Of a stretch of 64,000 nt of DNA, positions 26,072 to 35,470 are shown one piece after another. Origin of the DNA: Paenibacillus taihuensis (GTDB lineage Bacteria; Bacillota; Bacilli; Paenibacillales; Paenibacillaceae); the NCBI RefSeq assembly GCF_003386535.1, contig NZ_QTTN01000027.1:1-64000 (forward strand), read 5' to 3'. Every line of letters begins with the position of its first letter. The first letter of the stretch is position 1. The notes beneath the pieces are model-generated. The model did not search any database. It saw only the letters and a program-made list of their open reading frames with translations, and was not told the origin of the DNA. A program made the position numbers and the translations under genes.

Positions 26072-28777
26072 CTATTCGCCGGCAAAGCTGAATCGAATAC
26101 TCCGAATTTGTTTCGGCTCGAATGTTACGGTAATGTGCTTGCCCGCATGTTGAATGGATTCCGATTGCCTTTCTTGCAGGTTGGTCATTGCTGCTTGCGC
26201 AATAGGATCTTTGAATGTTAGAACAGCCTTTTGAGCTTCCGAAGCCGGATTGTACAGTCTTACAATCCAACCCTTTCCGTCTTCAGCCCGCTTCAGAGCA
26301 CTAAGTGACAAGTTACCCTCTGTCAATCGAAGGAAGGAGCACGCTTCAACAGGAAGCTTTCCTTGCTTGCCCGGTGTTCCTTGATAATAACGTAAGCCGG
26401 CGCGGTAAGCGTCCGCCTGTCGGACAAGTTCACTGTCCGATATTCCTTCATGAATAACGATCGCGTAATTATACGTCATCGAGCGCAGGCACTGCGATCC
26501 CGGTGTTTCGAGTGCCGGCCCGGCACCAGCGTTAATCTTCAGCGGATCTGGTGAACCCAGATGCCCGACGGAACGCAGCAACGTCAGAGCCAATGTTCTG
26601 GCAGAATCAGAACATATCTCATACTCCGTCAGATCGCCTGACAAGAGAGCAAAGCCCTTGCCATTCTCGGAAACGTCTACGAAGCCATGCATTGGATACG
26701 TCGTGGGTGCGTCCTCCACCCACACTTCATCATTGGGTTGCTGGACAAACACCTTACGCTTCACAACGTCGAACTGGGATCCTGCTCTTGATTGATCCGT
26801 TTGAACATTCGTCGGGAACAAGACACGCAAGCGATGATCCTTTACGCTATTGACGACAGTCGTTCTTATTTCGACTCGTCTCGTATGTCGCAAGAGCGTC
26901 ACTTCTGTCTCCACGCTCACTCGATTCTTCTCCTTGGTTCTGGCGTTGCGGTCACCAGTCAGCGACAGAGGAAGGAGCATAGATCGTGAAATGCGAATTA
27001 TAGCAAAATCCGGTGTATCCGCGATGACGGAGATCGCGCATTCTTCTCCGCCGCCAACAAACACTTCGTCATACAACGGAGGGGAGTAAACGTATCCATC
27101 TCCTCGGTCGCCGCCGTCCTCGAGCGTATGTTGTCCCGGATATACACGACCGGAGTGTTTATCTGTCAGATCGAATGTGCCGTCGGAACGAATGTCCACT
27201 TTGATCCACTCATTCTCCATTGTTCTAGGCCGAGTGATCAGACTGTTATCCCAAACCTTCGATCTGCGAGTAGGTCTTGCCAATATGGTTGTATAACCTT
27301 GAGCTGGCACATACGGCATATAGAAACGAACCTTAGCAGCTTGCCAATATGGAATAAGCGGATGATGATCATAAGCATGTTTGGCAACTGCTCGTTTGCG
27401 GCTCTCCAGCACCTGCGAGGGAATCAAAGCACCATCTATACCCCTCAATTCCAGATTTCTGATTTCCTCTCCGTCCGGGAATAAAATGTCCGCTTCTACC
27501 ATGCCTTCTCCATCCTGTAGTCCGGTATGGAATACATGTATTGGTACCGCACTTTCATCCAAACCTTCTGTGTTAATTTGAGCGCTGATGCCATGCATCG
27601 CTTCATAAGCGAGTTGGGTGCTGATTTCCGACGACCATTCGAATCTCGTTTCATTCTGATCATGCACCTCATCAATGCTGCAACCGCAAATGCTATCATG
27701 CGGATGGTTCTGCAGCAGATATTTCCATGACTGGCGAAGCAGTTCGTAAGGATAATCAACCCCGCCTATTCGTGATGACCATACTGATAGTGGCTCTGCC
27801 CAGCGCTCTAACATTACTTGAGCGCGCTCATTCTGCATCTTCAAATACATGCGCGTCGACATGACATTTGCCAATACGAAGTTATGATGACCCAAAGGTG
27901 AATAGTTCGTGCTACGAAGCTCCCCCTGCAACGATTGCAGTTCTTCGCGGTGCGCTTCCCCCTTCACCGCTTGCACATATTGATCCACAGTGCTGTGGAT
28001 GAAGGTGAACCCTTCGAAATGCTCGTTCATCCACTCCACCATCTCGACAAGATTCTCTTCCGGCATCGTATGATCCGTTCCGTTCATTAAAAGTAGATGC
28101 TTAGTTGTATTTCGGACGGTTAATTTATCCAACTCCGTCTTTATACGTTCGAGCATCTCTTCTTTGGCACTAGGCAAAGACAATGCATTACTGTAGCCAG
28201 CATGAATCGGCAAATGATTGGCAAGCAATTTACTGCCATCTGCTCCCTGCCATATAAACTCCGATGATTTCTGCTCCGTTCCTTCAGCTCCGCCGTCAAT
28301 TCCACGCCAGAATACGATGTTATCAATTCCGAATCCTTGCAGGAGCTGCGGCATCTGACTGATGTGCCCGAATATATCCGGCAAATAACCAAGCTTCACC
28401 CCTCTCCCGAATTCGTCTGCCATGCTTAAGCCCATCTCAAGGTTGCGAATAATCGACTCCCCGCTTACGAGAAATTCATCCGGCATGACGTACCATGGCC
28501 CGACATCGATTTTCTCCTCCGTAATAAGCTTCTTTAGTATTTCCTTATTGGCTGGCTTAATTTCCAAGTAATCTTCAAGGATGATCGTTTGACCGTCGAA
28601 ATGAAAAGAAGGATAATTTTTGTTTTCTAACAAATACTGCAATCTATCCATGAGCCTAACGAGTCGAATCCGGAAATTCTGATATGATAGATACCATTCT
28701 CGATCCCAGTGCGTATGGGGAACGACATGGACGATCATGTCTCCATTCGGTGGTTTCTTCTTGAACGATTTATTCAT
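26072..28777 (-). CDS. GH38 alpha-mannosidase family protein (first copy)
   Basis: 901 residues; GGAGG 6 nt before the ATG. PHTHWDREWYLS, GYLPDIFGHISQMPQ and HPHDSICGCSIDEVH carry the zinc ligands and catalytic Asp. First gene of the catabolic operon, divergent from the AraC gene with a promoter candidate at 28817-28845. Same domain order as the following GH38 gene but clearly diverged, so different linkage or position specificity is likely. Confidence 0.94.
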   Translation of the reverse strand: MNKSFKKKPPNGDMIVHVVPHTHWDREWYLSYQNFRIRLVRLMDRLQYLLENKNYPSFHFDGQTIILEDYLEIKPANKEILKKLITEEKIDVGPWYVMPDEFLVSGESIIRNLEMGLSMADEFGRGVKLGYLPDIFGHISQMPQLLQGFGIDNIVFWRGIDGGAEGTEQKSSEFIWQGADGSKLLANHLPIHAGYSNALSLPSAKEEMLERIKTELDKLTVRNTTKHLLLMNGTDHTMPEENLVEMVEWMNEHFEGFTFIHSTVDQYVQAVKGEAHREELQSLQGELRSTNYSPLGHHNFVLANVMSTRMYLKMQNERAQVMLERWAEPLSVWSSRIGGVDYPYELLRQSWKYLLQNHPHDSICGCSIDEVHDQNETRFEWSSEISTQLAYEAMHGISAQINTEGLDESAVPIHVFHTGLQDGEGMVEADILFPDGEEIRNLELRGIDGALIPSQVLESRKRAVAKHAYDHHPLIPYWQAAKVRFYMPYVPAQGYTTILARPTRRSKVWDNSLITRPRTMENEWIKVDIRSDGTFDLTDKHSGRVYPGQHTLEDGGDRGDGYVYSPPLYDEVFVGGGEECAISVIADTPDFAIIRISRSMLLPLSLTGDRNARTKEKNRVSVETEVTLLRHTRRVEIRTTVVNSVKDHRLRVLFPTNVQTDQSRAGSQFDVVKRKVFVQQPNDEVWVEDAPTTYPMHGFVDVSENGKGFALLSGDLTEYEICSDSARTLALTLLRSVGHLGSPDPLKINAGAGPALETPGSQCLRSMTYNYAIVIHEGISDSELVRQADAYRAGLRYYQGTPGKQGKLPVEACSFLRLTEGNLSLSALKRAEDGKGWIVRLYNPASEAQKAVLTFKDPIAQAAMTNLQERQSESIQHAGKHITVTFEPKQIRSIRFSFAGE

Positions 28778-28816
28778 TTCCGTCCTCCATAAAAGTTGAT
28801 CTGTGCACTTGTTGCG

Positions 28817-28845
28817 AATAGAATTAGCCTATAGACAAATGTTAA
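28817..28845 (-). promoter_or_regulatory. Promoter candidate of the carbohydrate operon
   Basis: Minus strand TTAACA (28845-28840), 17 nt, TCTATT (28822-28817), 40 bp before the first GH38 start. The modest -10 box fits activator dependence on the divergent AraC protein. Confidence 0.45.
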
Positions 28846-28869
28846 AATATTTAAAAAGGTGGCAATCGT

Positions 28870-29796
28870 ATGACGGAATCTAGAAGCTATCACCAATTGT
28901 CCAAAGAAATTCAACGTTGTCCGCTCGCGTTTGAACTGGGGGCTTTGCATATCGATATCATCAACTTTGAATATGTGCCTCCCGGGCCTTACTGGGTCGT
29001 ACCCAATCACCAGCATTCATCCTACGAATTCCATTTCATATCCACAGGCAAAGGGTATGTCACGCTCGAAGACAAGACGTTTACCGTAACGAAGAACCAA
29101 TGTTACTTGACCGGTCCACATGTCTATCATTCTCAAAAAACGGACGAGCATGATCCTATGGACGAATGCTCCTTACAGTGCCAGATTCGCTTGAATGCCA
29201 GCGCGCCAAAACATGAGCTGGAGGAAGCCGAGCGAATCCTGAAACTTTTGAACCGTCCTAACGGAAGTAACCATGTCGACACCAACGGATGCATCGGTAT
29301 TTTTTTTGGCGTGCTGAGAGAAATACAAGAAAAGCGAATCGGCTATCTTATGGCGATCAAACAGCGAATGATGGAACTGTTCATAGCCGCCGTACGCAAC
29401 TTGCATGGAGATAAACCAAATGAACCTATTGAGCTGCCGATGAATCATTCCGACCACTCAATCGTGCGCCACTGCATATTGTTTCTCGAAGATAATTATC
29501 AGAACCAGATTACTCTAGAAGAGGCAGCAGCTTCCATTCACTTCAGTCCCAGACACTTGGGCAGGGTATTTAAAACGATTACCGGTCGGACTGTCCATGA
29601 ATATTTGATGGCACTACGGCTAAATCGCGCCAGGCAATTACTTGAAGTGAGCGATGAATCACTTGAACAGATTGCACAGGAATGCGGCATTACCAATGGC
29701 AGTTACCTAAATACCTTGTTCAAGAAACATTTTGGCATCAGCCCGAATCAGCACCGCAAGAACTGCGTCTTGCAGAAATGCAACGTTAACCCTTAA
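28870..29796 (+). CDS. AraC family transcriptional regulator
   Basis: 308 residues. The first ~140 residues are a cupin-like ligand domain (HQHSSYEFHFISTGKGYVTL), and the last ~100 hold two AraC helix-turn-helix motifs (ITLEEAAASIHFSPRHLGRVFK and EQIAQECGITNGSYLNTLFK, quoted only in part). It is divergent from the catabolic operon and converges with, overlapping by 11 bp, the importer genes. Most likely the sugar-responsive activator of both. AAGGTGG precedes the ATG. Confidence 0.92.
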   Translation: MTESRSYHQLSKEIQRCPLAFELGALHIDIINFEYVPPGPYWVVPNHQHSSYEFHFISTGKGYVTLEDKTFTVTKNQCYLTGPHVYHSQKTDEHDPMDECSLQCQIRLNASAPKHELEEAERILKLLNRPNGSNHVDTNGCIGIFFGVLREIQEKRIGYLMAIKQRMMELFIAAVRNLHGDKPNEPIELPMNHSDHSIVRHCILFLEDNYQNQITLEEAAASIHFSPRHLGRVFKTITGRTVHEYLMALRLNRARQLLEVSDESLEQIAQECGITNGSYLNTLFKKHFGISPNQHRKNCVLQKCNVNP

Positions 29797-30670
29797 TCCC
29801 ACTGAACGTAATACCTTGAATAATGTAACGCTGGAAGAACAGGAATAAAGCCATCGGCGGGATCGTGATTAAGGTCAGGATCCCGAACTGAACATTCACC
29901 CCGACGCGCCCCATATTTGTTTTATAAATTGCACTGTAAACTGCAGTGGCAATCGGCCAGTTCTCGTTCTTTAGAATCAGAAGGGGCCAGAAGAAATCTT
30001 TCCAAACGTAAGTAAAGCCAAAGATGATCAGCGTAGCAATTACCGGCTTCGTCAGAGGAAGCATAATCTGCCAATAAACCCTGAACTCCGAAGCGCCGTC
30101 GATTCTCGCAGCTTCGAACAAATCTTTAGGTATGCCGAGGAAGAAGCTGTATAACAAAAATAATCCAAACCCATCGGCAGCTCCTGGCAGCCAATATGCC
30201 CAATACGTACCAAGCAGGTTCGTGCCCAATATCGGAAGGCTTTGAAGCGTCAAATAGTTCGGAATCATTAGCACCATGCCCGGTACCATAAGCGTAGCAA
30301 GGAAATACAAAATAAAACCTTTCTTGAGAGGAACCTGCAATACCGCCAACGAATAAGCAGCCAGCGTTATGATAATGATTTTGATGATCATAAAGCCACT
30401 GAAGAGCAATAGAGTATTCCCCATGTACTTCGCAAAGTTAAGACTTGTCCATGCCTCTATATAATAGGAAAAATGCCACTCGGACGGCAGTAGAGCAGGC
30501 GGAAACTGAAGTGCTTCTTTCTCCGTCTTGAACCCATTAAGAACAACCCAGAGTAATGGATATATCATGAATATTGCAACCGCAACCAAGCTTAACACAG
30601 ACAAGACATATCCTAGCTTGACTGCTGGTCTCTTCATGTCGAAATCGGATATGATGGAACGTCCGCGCAT
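29786..30670 (-). CDS. ABC sugar importer permease, CUT1 MalG type
   Basis: 294 residues, six membrane helices; the EAA loop EAARIDGASEFRVYWQIMLP faces the ATPase. It follows the other permease by 2 bp. The C-terminus overlaps the end of the araC gene on the opposite strand. No ATP-binding subunit is encoded nearby, so a shared MsmX/MsmK-type ATPase is presumed, which is common in Firmicute CUT1 importers. Confidence 0.93.
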   Translation of the reverse strand: MRGRSIISDFDMKRPAVKLGYVLSVLSLVAVAIFMIYPLLWVVLNGFKTEKEALQFPPALLPSEWHFSYYIEAWTSLNFAKYMGNTLLLFSGFMIIKIIIITLAAYSLAVLQVPLKKGFILYFLATLMVPGMVLMIPNYLTLQSLPILGTNLLGTYWAYWLPGAADGFGLFLLYSFFLGIPKDLFEAARIDGASEFRVYWQIMLPLTKPVIATLIIFGFTYVWKDFFWPLLILKNENWPIATAVYSAIYKTNMGRVGVNVQFGILTLITIPPMALFLFFQRYIIQGITFSGIKG

Positions 30671-30672
30671 CT

Positions 30673-31593
30673 TTACAATCCCTCCTGTTTACGGTTAAGC
30701 AGCATATAGATAGCGGACAGCGAGGCTAACGTAATAAAGAACAAGGTTCCAAGCGCTGCAGCAGGTCCAAATTTAAAGTAAACGAATGCGTAGCGGTAGA
30801 TGAGATAAAGAACAGTCAGAGTCGAGTTGTTCGGACCGCCTTCCGTGACAACAAACATGCTTTGAAAGGCTTGCGCTGAACCTATTAATTGCAGGACAAG
30901 CAGCACGAGCATCACGTTCTTCATACCTGGAATCGTAATATGAAATATACGTTTCCACACCCCTGCTCCATCAATCTCAGCAGCTTCATACGTTTCCTCC
31001 GATATGGCGCCAAGAGCAGCTATATATAAAATCGCCGTCGAACCAAAACCGGCCCAGGTATCCATAAGCACCATTGAGAACATCGACCATGTCCCGCTTG
31101 TGATCCATGGAATGCCGTGAATCCCGATATAACCAAGCCAAGTATTCAGCAGACCTTGTGGCTCATACATCCATCTCCAAAGGGTATAGATTGCGATACC
31201 TGGCAAAACAGCCGGAATATAAACCGCCATTCGAAAGAAATTCTGGTACCGTCTCATCTCCGCAATCCATACTGCGACAAGAATAGGCAGGAAGTAACCA
31301 ATAACCAAACCGTATGCCATGTATTTTGTAGTATTCCAAATCGCCTTGCCTAACAGAGGATCATTTAAAACTGTCTTATAATTGTCCATCCCCACGAATA
31401 CAGGATCCTTCACCAAGTCGTAATTCACAAACCCGATCTTTATTCCCAGATAAATAGGATACCAAAGGAAAATGCCGAAAATCGCCACAGCCGGAATTAG
31501 AAACAGCAGGGCTAAAATTTTTTTTCTAGATCGTTGTAAACGTCTCTTGAACGGTCCAACCGTGTCGTAGGGCGCGCTTGGTCGCATCTCCAC
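30673..31593 (-). CDS. ABC sugar importer permease, CUT1 MalF type
   Basis: 306 residues from a GTG at 31593 placed 8 nt after AGGAG; a GTG at 31602 abuts the same site and an ATG at 31587 is further away. Six membrane helices and an EAA loop EAAEIDGAGVWKRIFHITIP. Separated from the binding-protein gene by a strong hairpin (31617-31658). Confidence 0.92.
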   Translation of the reverse strand: MEMRPSAPYDTVGPFKRRLQRSRKKILALLFLIPAVAIFGIFLWYPIYLGIKIGFVNYDLVKDPVFVGMDNYKTVLNDPLLGKAIWNTTKYMAYGLVIGYFLPILVAVWIAEMRRYQNFFRMAVYIPAVLPGIAIYTLWRWMYEPQGLLNTWLGYIGIHGIPWITSGTWSMFSMVLMDTWAGFGSTAILYIAALGAISEETYEAAEIDGAGVWKRIFHITIPGMKNVMLVLLVLQLIGSAQAFQSMFVVTEGGPNNSTLTVLYLIYRYAFVYFKFGPAAALGTLFFITLASLSAIYMLLNRKQEGL

Positions 31594-31616
31594 TCTAATC
31601 ACTCCTCCCCGTTAAT

Positions 31617-31658
31617 AGCTAGAAGCCCGGTTTGCTGCGCACCCCGGGGCTTCTAGCT
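31617..31658 (-). terminator. Hairpin between binding-protein and permease genes
   Basis: AGCTAGAAGCCC and GGGCTTCTAGCT make a perfect 12-bp stem with an 18-nt loop. It has no T-run, so it is more likely a partial terminator or mRNA-stabilising hairpin that keeps binding-protein levels above permease levels, as in other sugar ABC operons. Confidence 0.7.
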
Positions 31659-31682
31659 TACGGCTATCCAGTATAGCTTGTA

Positions 31683-33107
31683 TTATTTACTGTTGTATGG
31701 GTCAAGCACTTGTGTTTGGAAATCATTCGCAACTTTCTTCATCAGCTCTTCAGGGTTTGCGTTCTTGTTAGACAATACGAATTCGATCACGCTTGCTACA
31801 TCTGTGTACCATGCTTGAGCCTCAACAGGAGGCTCAGGGTGGCCGGATGCGTAAAGCTGGTTATACAGCTCTGTTGGCCATTGTACGAATGTGCCGGGAT
31901 TCGCATCCCAAATTTCTTTCAGACCCTTGTAAATTTCGGAATTTTCTTTGTAAGGTCTCATCATTACATGAGCCCATACTTCTCCTTTAGACTTTAGTTC
32001 AGCCAAGCGCTCTTGCTCGTTCTTGACAGCTTCATCTTTCGTCTCCAGGAATGTTATCCAGTCAAATGCGGCTTGAAGTTTATCTTTATCTGTTACATTT
32101 GCGTTAATGATTTCAAAACTTCCGCCTTGAACAGCCTGGCTCTTGCCGCTTGGTCCAACTGGCATTGGCACGATGCCAACTTGATCAGGCTTCATTTTGA
32201 ATTGATTCATCATCATGGAAACAACCCAATCACCATGCGTAATCATAGCAATTTTGCCGTTACCAAAGTCTGTATTAATGTCAGCCCCGTCCGCAAGCGC
32301 ATTCGGGTTAAGGACATCATATTTCCAGCGCAAATCTTTGTAGAATTGGAGTGCTTTTACACCAGCATCAGAATCGAATGCCGCTTTTACATTTTTCCCT
32401 TCAAATTTCTCGACTTCTCCGCCTGCCTGGTACAAGAAGTTGGACCAGATCCAAGCGGCTGCTCCGCCTTTGCCTGTCGTGCCAAAGCCTGATATGCCCT
32501 TCTCACGATTTGTAAGTTTCTTAGCTGTATCGATAAATTGATCCCACGTCCAGCCTGCTTTTGGATAAGGTACGCCAGCTTTGTCAAACAGCGCTTTGTT
32601 ATACATGATGTTCATTACATAGCTGCCTTTAGGGAAGCCATAACGTTTGCCGTTGAATTCGAATAGCTTGAAAGCATCATCCGAATACTGATCACTGTAT
32701 TGCCAGTTACGGATCAACTCTGTTAGATCAGCTGCCCAGCCGCGTTCCGCGACGATACGACCCTCGGAAGCAAATACGCCGATAACGTCCGGAGCGCTAT
32801 TGCCCGCCATCTTAACCGCAAACTCCTGCGCATTGTACTGCCATGTGTCTGGTTTTACTGTTACATTCGGATATTTTTCTTGGAAAGCTTTAATCCGTGC
32901 ATCGAAATTCGCTCTACCGGTTTTATCCGTTTCTGCCGGATAGCCGCTTACCGTAATGGTTACGGGTTCTTGCTTTACTTCTCCTTCCGAATTATTATTG
33001 CTTGTGTTACCTCCGGTGTTACTTGCGTTACCATTCTTGTTGCCGCTGCATGCCGCCAATGAGATAGACAGAATGAGCGTTAATACGATCAGGAAACTTT
33101 TCTTCAT
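31683..33107 (-). CDS. Sugar ABC transporter substrate-binding lipoprotein
   Basis: 474 residues. Signal peptide with lipobox LAAC, lipidated Cys at residue 20, then a Gly/Asn/Ser linker and a family 1 extracellular solute-binding fold (SBP_bac_1, VTITVSGYPAETDKTG start, KIAMITHGDWVV in the middle). Captures the oligosaccharide outside the membrane for the two permeases downstream. GGGAGG precedes the ATG. A catabolite-response candidate overlaps its presumed transcription start. Confidence 0.94.
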   Translation of the reverse strand: MKKSFLIVLTLILSISLAACSGNKNGNASNTGGNTSNNNSEGEVKQEPVTITVSGYPAETDKTGRANFDARIKAFQEKYPNVTVKPDTWQYNAQEFAVKMAGNSAPDVIGVFASEGRIVAERGWAADLTELIRNWQYSDQYSDDAFKLFEFNGKRYGFPKGSYVMNIMYNKALFDKAGVPYPKAGWTWDQFIDTAKKLTNREKGISGFGTTGKGGAAAWIWSNFLYQAGGEVEKFEGKNVKAAFDSDAGVKALQFYKDLRWKYDVLNPNALADGADINTDFGNGKIAMITHGDWVVSMMMNQFKMKPDQVGIVPMPVGPSGKSQAVQGGSFEIINANVTDKDKLQAAFDWITFLETKDEAVKNEQERLAELKSKGEVWAHVMMRPYKENSEIYKGLKEIWDANPGTFVQWPTELYNQLYASGHPEPPVEAQAWYTDVASVIEFVLSNKNANPEELMKKVANDFQTQVLDPYNSK

Positions 33108-33140
33108 TAAATTTGACCTCCCACAATCGATTTAAATCAT

Positions 33141-33150
33141 GAAGCGCTTC
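33141..33150. promoter_or_regulatory. Small palindrome in importer leader
   Basis: GAAGCGCTTC, a perfect 10-bp palindrome in the presumed 5' leader of the binding-protein gene. Partly cre-like; could also be an activator half-site. Confidence 0.3.
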
Positions 33151-33166
33151 CTCGTTAGTAGTGCCA

Positions 33167-33191
33167 AGAAATCGCTTACATGATTAGTATA
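33167..33191 (-). promoter_or_regulatory. cre-like CcpA site and -10 box of importer promoter
   Basis: Minus strand TGTAAGCGATTTCT (33180-33167) matches the Bacillus cre consensus TGWAARCGYTWNCW at 13 of 14 positions. TATACT at 33191-33186 is a plausible -10, which would put the transcription start within the cre site, so CcpA would block initiation. The -35 is poor, suggesting an activator. Confidence 0.55.
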
Positions 33192-33564
33192 AAATTTAAC
33201 TTCTTTAAAAGCCTTTAAGAAATGGACATCAAAAAATGTCTTTTAATTTCCGTCACAATTCAAAAAAACGTTGCAACCACTAAATTGTGTTCGTTTTAAA
33301 CAAATTAAAACTTCTTAATGAACATAAAATTCGGACATTTTACGATTTCGGACATGAATATTTGTACTTCTTAAACGCATTATTTATTGAATGGTGTTTG
33401 AAAAAGTCCTTTCTTTATATAAAAGGGGCTTCAAGAATGATCCTATACAGCAAACTGTTTCTCGAAAATCGTACAACCCTATTGCTCAATCTGTAGTATG
33501 CATCTTATTGAAGAACATATTCAGGCCATTTAGTGCTCCCTGTTTTATGGCCCTCTGTAAAATG

Positions 33565-33596
33565 CAAACGTCTCCCCGTTATCAGGGAGACGTTTG
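33565..33596 (-). terminator. Terminator after anti-sigma gene
   Basis: CAAACGTCTCCC and GGGAGACGTTTG form a perfect 12-bp stem with an 8-nt loop, followed on the minus strand by CATTTTACAG. Confidence 0.65.
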
Positions 33597-33618
33597 TAAT
33601 CTTGCATGTTGATGAGAC

Positions 33619-34371
33619 TTACCACTGAATTGATTTAACAATACTCAATGCTTCTCTTTCAGTGAAATGATGTATGAGCGGTATCTTTCCAGCGTTTTCC
33701 GAGTTATCCATATTGAATCCTTCGATGACAATCTTCCACTCTCCATGAAAGATATAAATCCAGTACCCATCGAACTCCTTTACAGATATAAGATGGACTG
33801 GAACTCCGTTTACATAAACCACCTTATCTGAAACTGCATCGGTAGTATTAAAGTTAAAATGTGGACTTGTTGTAGACCTATAGTTGGCCGTGATTGATAC
33901 CATCCGATTACTTGTTCTTATTGAGTAATAATACCCAACCACATCTCCCTTTTCCGTGGTAACACTCATTTCACGTCTCATAGCCGTAGGTTCGCCTTTT
34001 AAAACTTTTAGTGGAAAAGGAAGCTTTTGACCAACTGCCTGCTCAGCATCATGAAGGGATGAATAACTTGTTGCTGTATCCCATTTTCTTGAACTAGCCC
34101 AACCTTCATATACCACAGCATCAGATTCACTATTAACAATGTGGGTATCAATAAACGTGTTGATCGAGGCTCTGACCGAAGGGCTAAGAAGTAAAGTAAG
34201 AATCAGCATACCTGCGACTCCGGACGTAATCCAAGTCATGTAGAATCTGCCGGCACTTTTTTTCTTCCGTTTATTCAAAAAACGGTTCGTATGAACTCCC
34301 CAGACCTGGTCGAACGTAACCGAAGGTTTTAGATTATCTAATGCATCTACAAAATCTGATTTGGCTTTCAT
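33619..34371 (-). CDS. Anti-sigma factor-like membrane protein
   Basis: 250 residues: ~45-residue cytoplasmic part (VTFDQVWGVHTNRFLNKRKKK), one membrane helix (WITSGVAGMLILTLLL), then an outer domain of DUF4367 type (YYYSIRTSNRMVSI, VKEFDGYWIYI). The start overlaps the stop of the ECF sigma gene as ATGA. The arrangement indicates that it holds the sigma factor at the membrane until a surface signal arrives. Confidence 0.8.
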   Translation of the reverse strand: MKAKSDFVDALDNLKPSVTFDQVWGVHTNRFLNKRKKKSAGRFYMTWITSGVAGMLILTLLLSPSVRASINTFIDTHIVNSESDAVVYEGWASSRKWDTATSYSSLHDAEQAVGQKLPFPLKVLKGEPTAMRREMSVTTEKGDVVGYYYSIRTSNRMVSITANYRSTTSPHFNFNTTDAVSDKVVYVNGVPVHLISVKEFDGYWIYIFHGEWKIVIEGFNMDNSENAGKIPLIHHFTEREALSIVKSIQW

Positions 34372-34904
34372 AACATTTCCCCTCCTATTGGACTACGAAA
34401 CATTTCGTTCTCAGGCAATTGCTTACGGAGTGATGATAATGCCGAATGAAGTCGTGATTTACATGTTCCTAAAGGAATTTGAAGTGAATCTGCAATTTCT
34501 CTGAGCTTCAATCCAGAATAGAAATGCATAATGATTACTTCTCTGCTCTTTAGAGGTAGCTGACCAACTTCCTTCCATAGTTCCTTATTTTCAGCTTCCT
34601 GAATAACTGAGACTTCTAAACTCTCTTCTTGTGCTCCATCGGGATGAATACCAACGAATGATAACCACCTTTGCTTTCGTAATAAATTACGAGCCGTATT
34701 AATGGCTATGCGATGAATCCATGGCTCTATGGGCTTCATTTGATCATAGGTGTGAAAATGTTTGAATACCTTTAAAAAGGTCTCTTGCGTCACATCATCT
34801 GCTAAAGCCGCTGATCCAGTTAATAATAGGGCAACGCGAAAGATGTACGCGGAGTAGCTGTTAAAGAGCTCCTCTGCACGTTCTTTGTCGAGTTCTTGAT
34901 TCAA
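34368..34904 (-). CDS. ECF RNA polymerase sigma factor
   Basis: 178 residues from a TTG at 34904 with GGAG 6 nt upstream; the frame extends 21 codons further. Region 2 contains DDVTQETFLKVFKHF and the DNA-melting IEPWIHRIAINTARNLLRK; region 4 contains LKLREIADSLQIPLGTCKSR. Operon partner of the adjacent anti-sigma factor. Confidence 0.9.
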   Translation of the reverse strand: MNQELDKERAEELFNSYSAYIFRVALLLTGSAALADDVTQETFLKVFKHFHTYDQMKPIEPWIHRIAINTARNLLRKQRWLSFVGIHPDGAQEESLEVSVIQEAENKELWKEVGQLPLKSREVIIMHFYSGLKLREIADSLQIPLGTCKSRLHSALSSLRKQLPENEMFRSPIGGEML

Positions 34905-35048
34905 GCCTCTCTCTCCTCTCTTAATCGTCTTCGCCCTGTATACACTTCCAATGGAAAAAAGGTTCATTTTTAACCTGTCAATTTTGATTTATCAAGGCCT
35001 CCACTGAGCTTTCCACACAATTCGACAAAATAATCTATTTTGTGATAC

Positions 35049-35054
35049 TATAAT
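35049..35054 (+). promoter_or_regulatory. -10 box upstream of 49-residue gene
   Basis: A perfect TATAAT, 73 bp before the small ORF; the -35 region is not clear (CAAAAT at 17-nt spacing). Confidence 0.4.
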
Positions 35055-35127
35055 CCTAGTTTTTTTTGTATCGCATAGTATTTTTCATGTGCAATAGTTC
35101 TTTTCACACGGAATTGGAGAGTGCGAA

Positions 35128-35277
35128 ATGGTAGTTAATAAAACTGCTTATAACCCTGAAAAGGAAAGATCGAAAAAAGTACTGGATACTGCTAAGAAAC
35201 TATTGACTGAGAAGAAAAAACAACCCTTTTTCTATAAATATTTTAGATTACATCCCAAAACGAAACCAAGATGGTAA
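35128..35277 (+). CDS. Small basic hypothetical protein
   Basis: 49 residues, very rich in Lys (about a quarter) with an aromatic C-terminal end (FFYKYFRLHPKTKPRW). GGAGAG is 6 nt before the ATG, a TATAAT lies upstream, and a 15-bp-stem terminator follows, so it has its own complete expression unit. No family recognised. Could be a nucleic-acid-binding or membrane-active small protein. Confidence 0.6.
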   Translation: MVVNKTAYNPEKERSKKVLDTAKKLLTEKKKQPFFYKYFRLHPKTKPRW

Positions 35278-35313
35278 GCATGCAACAATTTTCAAGGTTT
35301 TACCAAGAAGCGG

Positions 35314-35348
35314 AATAAAAGCTGCCGAATTGATCGGCAGCTTTTATT
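35314..35348 (+). terminator. Terminator of 49-residue gene
   Basis: AATAAAAGCTGCCGA and its exact complement form a 15-bp stem with a 5-nt loop; the stem ends in TTTTATT. Symmetrical, so it could work in both directions. Confidence 0.8.
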
Positions 35349-35470
35349 CATTCTTCCTATGGCATAGTGAATATAAGGCTATTGATAATATTCCAGTAAG
35401 AGTATATCGTTAGACATAAAACAAACTTAAATCACCTAATATTCTTTACAATATTGGCTTAACACTCATC

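Larger units (their letters stand above)
33108..33618. other. Intergenic region upstream of the importer
   Basis: Holds the cre candidate, a palindrome and -10 box near 33141-33191, and the terminator of the anti-sigma gene at 33565-33596. The AT-rich middle (33230-33540) shows no clear gene. Confidence 0.5.
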
